NCBI RefSeq assembly: GCF_029870595.1
Contig: NZ_JAPDIR010000008.1
Location: 145,900 to 209,899, forward strand
Source: Sphingomonas sp. CBMAI 2297
GTDB taxonomy: Bacteria; Pseudomonadota; Alphaproteobacteria; Sphingomonadales; Sphingomonadaceae
DNA length: 64,000 nt
Reading direction: 5' to 3'
Part shown: positions 62,002 to 64,000 of the stretch, in pieces
Layout: every line of letters starts with the position of its first letter
Position numbering within the stretch: the first letter of the stretch is position 1
Program-made: the position numbers and the translations under genes
The notes under the pieces: model-generated
Seen by the model: only the letters and a program-made list of their open reading frames with translations
What the model was told of the DNA's origin: nothing
The model's database searches: none

Positions 62002-62388
62002 ATGCCAACACGCACCTCGAAACAACTGGTTTCCGAAGCGAATGCGATTGTCGAAACTATCGCGCCTGACGATGCAGCCAAACTTGTCGGCAATCCCAAG
62101 GTCCAGTTCGTTGACATCCGCGAGCCAGGGGAAGTCGCAAAATCGGGGCTGGTGGCTGGTGCGGTGCATGTCCCGCGTGGCCTTCTGGAATTCCAGGTCG
62201 ATCCTGAAAGCCCCACCCACAATGCCAAACTCGCCAGTGGATCGCGGTTGGTGCTCTATTGTGGGTCCGGCGCCCGCTCGGCGCTGGCCGCAAAATCACT
62301 CAAGGAGATGGGCGTGGAGAATGTCGCCCACGTCCCCGGCGGGTTTGCGGCGCTCAAGGATGCCGGCGCTTCAATCGCACCGGAATAA
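62002..62388 (+). CDS. Rhodanese-like sulfurtransferase
   Basis: A 128-residue single-domain rhodanese. [13 protein letters not shown] and the active site CGSGARS (Cys about 87). It relays sulfane sulfur to or from thiols next to the persulfide dioxygenase. 36 bases after the PDO gene, AGGAGA before the ATG. Confidence 0.9.
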   Translation: MPTRTSKQLVSEANAIVETIAPDDAAKLVGNPKVQFVDIREPGEVAKSGLVAGAVHVPRGLLEFQVDPESPTHNAKLASGSRLVLYCGSGARSALAAKSLKEMGVENVAHVPGGFAALKDAGASIAPE

Positions 62389-62434
62389 CCCATGGCGCGC
62401 TCGAGCGCCGCTTCTCGCAGGCAGGATACAATCC

Positions 62435-63310
62435 TTGGATAGCCATATCGCATTCGCCAGCCTCGGATTGAGCCCGATAGCCATCTCCATAGGCCCGCTC
62501 GACATCCGCTGGTACTCGCTGGCCTATATCGCCGGCATCATTGCCGGGTGGTGGTATCTGCTGCGGCTGCTGGCCCAACCAGCGGCCCCGATGAACCGCG
62601 CACAAGCCGACGATCTCGTGTTCTACGCGACGTTGGGCGTTATCCTCGGTGGCCGTCTCGGCTATGTGATCTTTTACGGTCCTGAGATGATCTTCGACCC
62701 CCTGCAAATCCTCAAGCTGTGGGACGGCGGCATGTCGTTCCACGGGGGTGCAGCTGGCGTCTCGCTCGCGCTGATCCTGTTCGCGCGACGACACGGCCTC
62801 GAATGGCTGCGGGTCCATGATTATGTCGCCTGCACCGTGCCGATCGGCCTGTTCTTCGGCCGCCTCGCTAATTTCGTGAATGGTGAGCTTTGGGGAAAGC
62901 CCACCGATGTGCCTTGGGCGATTGTGTTCCCCGGAAGTCGCGATGGCCTCGCGCGTCACCCGAGCCAGCTCTACGAAGCCGGGCTGGAAGGACTGGTCTT
63001 GTTTGCCGTGCTCGCGTGCCTTTTCTGGTTTACCAACGCCCGACGTCGCCCTGGCATGCTCGTCGGCGTGTTCCTTCTTGGCTATGGGCTCGCTCGCTTC
63101 ATTGTCGAATTCTTCCGGGAGCCGGATGCCCAGCTTGTCGGCTTCACAGCCAGAACAGGGCTTCATATGGGTCAGTGGCTCACCGTGCCGATGATTGCCG
63201 CAGGTATCTATTTGATAGTCGCAGCTTGGCGCGCCGGCTCGCGCAACCAGCAGGGCAAATCAGTAAAAAGTGAGCCAGCAATCATGCCAAAATCGAGTTG
63301 CAGTGAATAG
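62435..63310 (+). CDS. lgt: Prolipoprotein diacylglyceryl transferase
   Basis: A 291-residue inner membrane enzyme with seven helices. [10 protein letters not shown] (H of the diacylglycerol site), [17 protein letters not shown] (the Arg-containing signature) and HPSQLYEA are the Lgt landmarks. It attaches diacylglycerol to lipobox Cys. TTG at 62435 is chosen with AGGA 8 bases before it. A plasmid copy at the end of a sulfur operon is odd, perhaps acquired with lipoprotein-rich cargo. Confidence 0.85.
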   Translation: MDSHIAFASLGLSPIAISIGPLDIRWYSLAYIAGIIAGWWYLLRLLAQPAAPMNRAQADDLVFYATLGVILGGRLGYVIFYGPEMIFDPLQILKLWDGGMSFHGGAAGVSLALILFARRHGLEWLRVHDYVACTVPIGLFFGRLANFVNGELWGKPTDVPWAIVFPGSRDGLARHPSQLYEAGLEGLVLFAVLACLFWFTNARRRPGMLVGVFLLGYGLARFIVEFFREPDAQLVGFTARTGLHMGQWLTVPMIAAGIYLIVAAWRAGSRNQQGKSVKSEPAIMPKSSCSE

Positions 63311-63313
63311 GAA

Positions 63314-63901
63314 CTAGCGGTCGCTATCCTGCTGCTCCTCAAGGCTAGCACCAACTTTGATTGTGCATCGCACCGTCTCGCGCGTTCGGGCTGCGGCCTT
63401 GCTGCACCCTTCGATCGTTTCGCGATTGGCCAACACCATCCTGTCGGCCGCTATGATCGCGCGGAACGCGGTGGGCGAGGCGGCCTGCATCATCCGCTGC
63501 CCGCCTTCCCACATTGACAGGTCGAGCGCTCGCGCCGCCATCTTTTCCGGCCATTGCCAGCTCGCCGGCACGGCACGCGCGACGACGCCGGCGAACGCCG
63601 CCCAAAGCACCATGCCGAGCACCACTCCGCCGATCGCCGTCCACATCAACCAGCGGTTCTGCTCGTAGCCCCGCCGCGCCGATGCGGTGACGCCCTGAAG
63701 CGCCCGAGTTGCATCCTTCAGCTCTGCGGCTGCGGTCGCGATCGTCCGCCGGTCCTCGGCGCGGGCGTCACCGCCTGCCGCTACGATCCGGTCAACAACG
63801 TGACGCGGCGTTGCTCCGTCCCTGGCTGCCGTCACCAGCGCGTCGGCGCGCTGCAAGGTGGCGTCGATCTTCTGCACCATGCCCGCCAGCGTCTCGCTAT
63901 A
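63314..63901 (-). pseudogene. DUF6118-like plasmid protein, 5' end removed by Tn3-family element
   Basis: Residues continue in frame upstream of the nominal ATG at 63880 (YSETLAGMVQKIDATL) until the transposon end at 63902, so the natural N terminus is lost. A single membrane helix (WTAIGGVVLGMVLWAAF), then WQWPEKMAARALDLSMWEGGQRMM. The family is found on sphingomonad conjugative plasmids. The remaining frame might still start at 63880, but the protein is truncated. Confidence 0.65.
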
Positions 63902-63939
63902 GGGGGCGTTTGCGGGAGGGGGCGGAATCCTACGCTAAG
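63902..63939 (+). repeat. Tn3-family terminal inverted repeat, second copy
   Basis: Identical over 38 bases to 43537-43574 and in the same orientation, exactly 20,365 bases downstream. Confidence 0.9.
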
Positions 63940-64000
63940 GATTTGGGCCAGCGATATTCCCCGGTTAGATTGATGTGTTCCCATCCCAACGGCGAGACGT
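63930..64000 (-). CDS. tnpA: Tn3-family transposase, 3' end of a second copy
   Basis: The last 23 codons of a transposase gene, identical in DNA to 43565-43635. It runs off the right edge. Whether this copy is full length cannot be seen. Confidence 0.85.
   Translation of the reverse strand, partial: VSPLGWEHINLTGEYRWPKSLA

Noticed and set aside
43532..63901. Target duplication flanking the two Tn3-family ends
   Set aside because: The bases before the ends (TCGTA and CTATA) do not match; each needs its own distal end to judge.
1..64000. CRISPR arrays, tRNA and rRNA genes
   Set aside because: No regularly spaced repeat array other than the iterons and no recognisable cloverleaf or rRNA sequence was seen.

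Overview
The window is a high-GC stretch of an alphaproteobacterial plasmid, most likely from a sphingomonad (Sphingomonas, Sphingobium or Novosphingobium type). This rests on the RepA/ParA/ParB backbone with iterons and parS palindromes, a PRTRC cassette, a strawberry-notch helicase-methyltransferase, and a DUF6118-like protein. The host assignment is inference from gene content. No rRNA, tRNA or CRISPR array was seen.

Layout. (1) 1-16605, minus strand: plasmid accessory backbone. It starts inside a PRTRC cassette in the order ParB, E, C, F, B, A, ThiF, then (leftwards in transcription order) follows a deazaguanine-transglycosylase (DpdA/TGT)-like protein, a secreted nuclease, an ArdC-like antirestriction protein, a large ParB-like protein, a fused DNA methyltransferase/strawberry-notch helicase and a CHC2/toprim primase-like protein. 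(2) 16770-22059: replication and segregation core, with repA (-), an iteron origin with a DnaA box, parA (+), three identical parS palindromes, parB (+) and a DUF1612-type gene. (3) 22221-26802: a tyrosine recombinase and a cargo-less TniA/TniB/resolvase transposon with 48-bp inverted ends. (4) 26935-43368: a metal resistance island: a MerR-type regulator, a CDF exporter, a cytochrome c-FTR1 permease, czcCBA, two small MliC-like lipoproteins, a ZIP transporter, a second CDF, a P1B-4 ATPase and a HAD phosphatase. (5) 43537-63901: a 20,365-bp unit bracketed by two directly repeated Tn3-family ends. It holds a 5'-truncated tnpA, a sulfite oxidation operon, an ECF sigma operon with a YncE-like propeller and DUF305 protein, a resolvase, an IS1182-type element, a reduced mer locus, a multicopper oxidase with a DsrE protein, and a BigR-type persulfide operon. 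(6) 63314-64000: a DUF6118-like gene cut by the second Tn3-family end.

How the parts fit. The left third maintains and protects the plasmid: replication, partition, antirestriction, and a ThiF/ubiquitin-like/JAB cassette whose role is unknown. The remainder is stress cargo: divalent metal efflux, Hg uptake and sensing, copper oxidation, sulfite and persulfide detoxification. Regulation can be read at several points: three MerR-type spaced promoters, a BigR palindrome, an ECF-type promoter and an iteron origin.

The most interesting candidates are the PRTRC ubiquitin-like cassette together with the DpdA/TGT-like enzyme and methyltransferase-helicase; a retropepsin-PDZ secreted protein placed under a MerR-type promoter; and the sigma/propeller/DUF305 operon.
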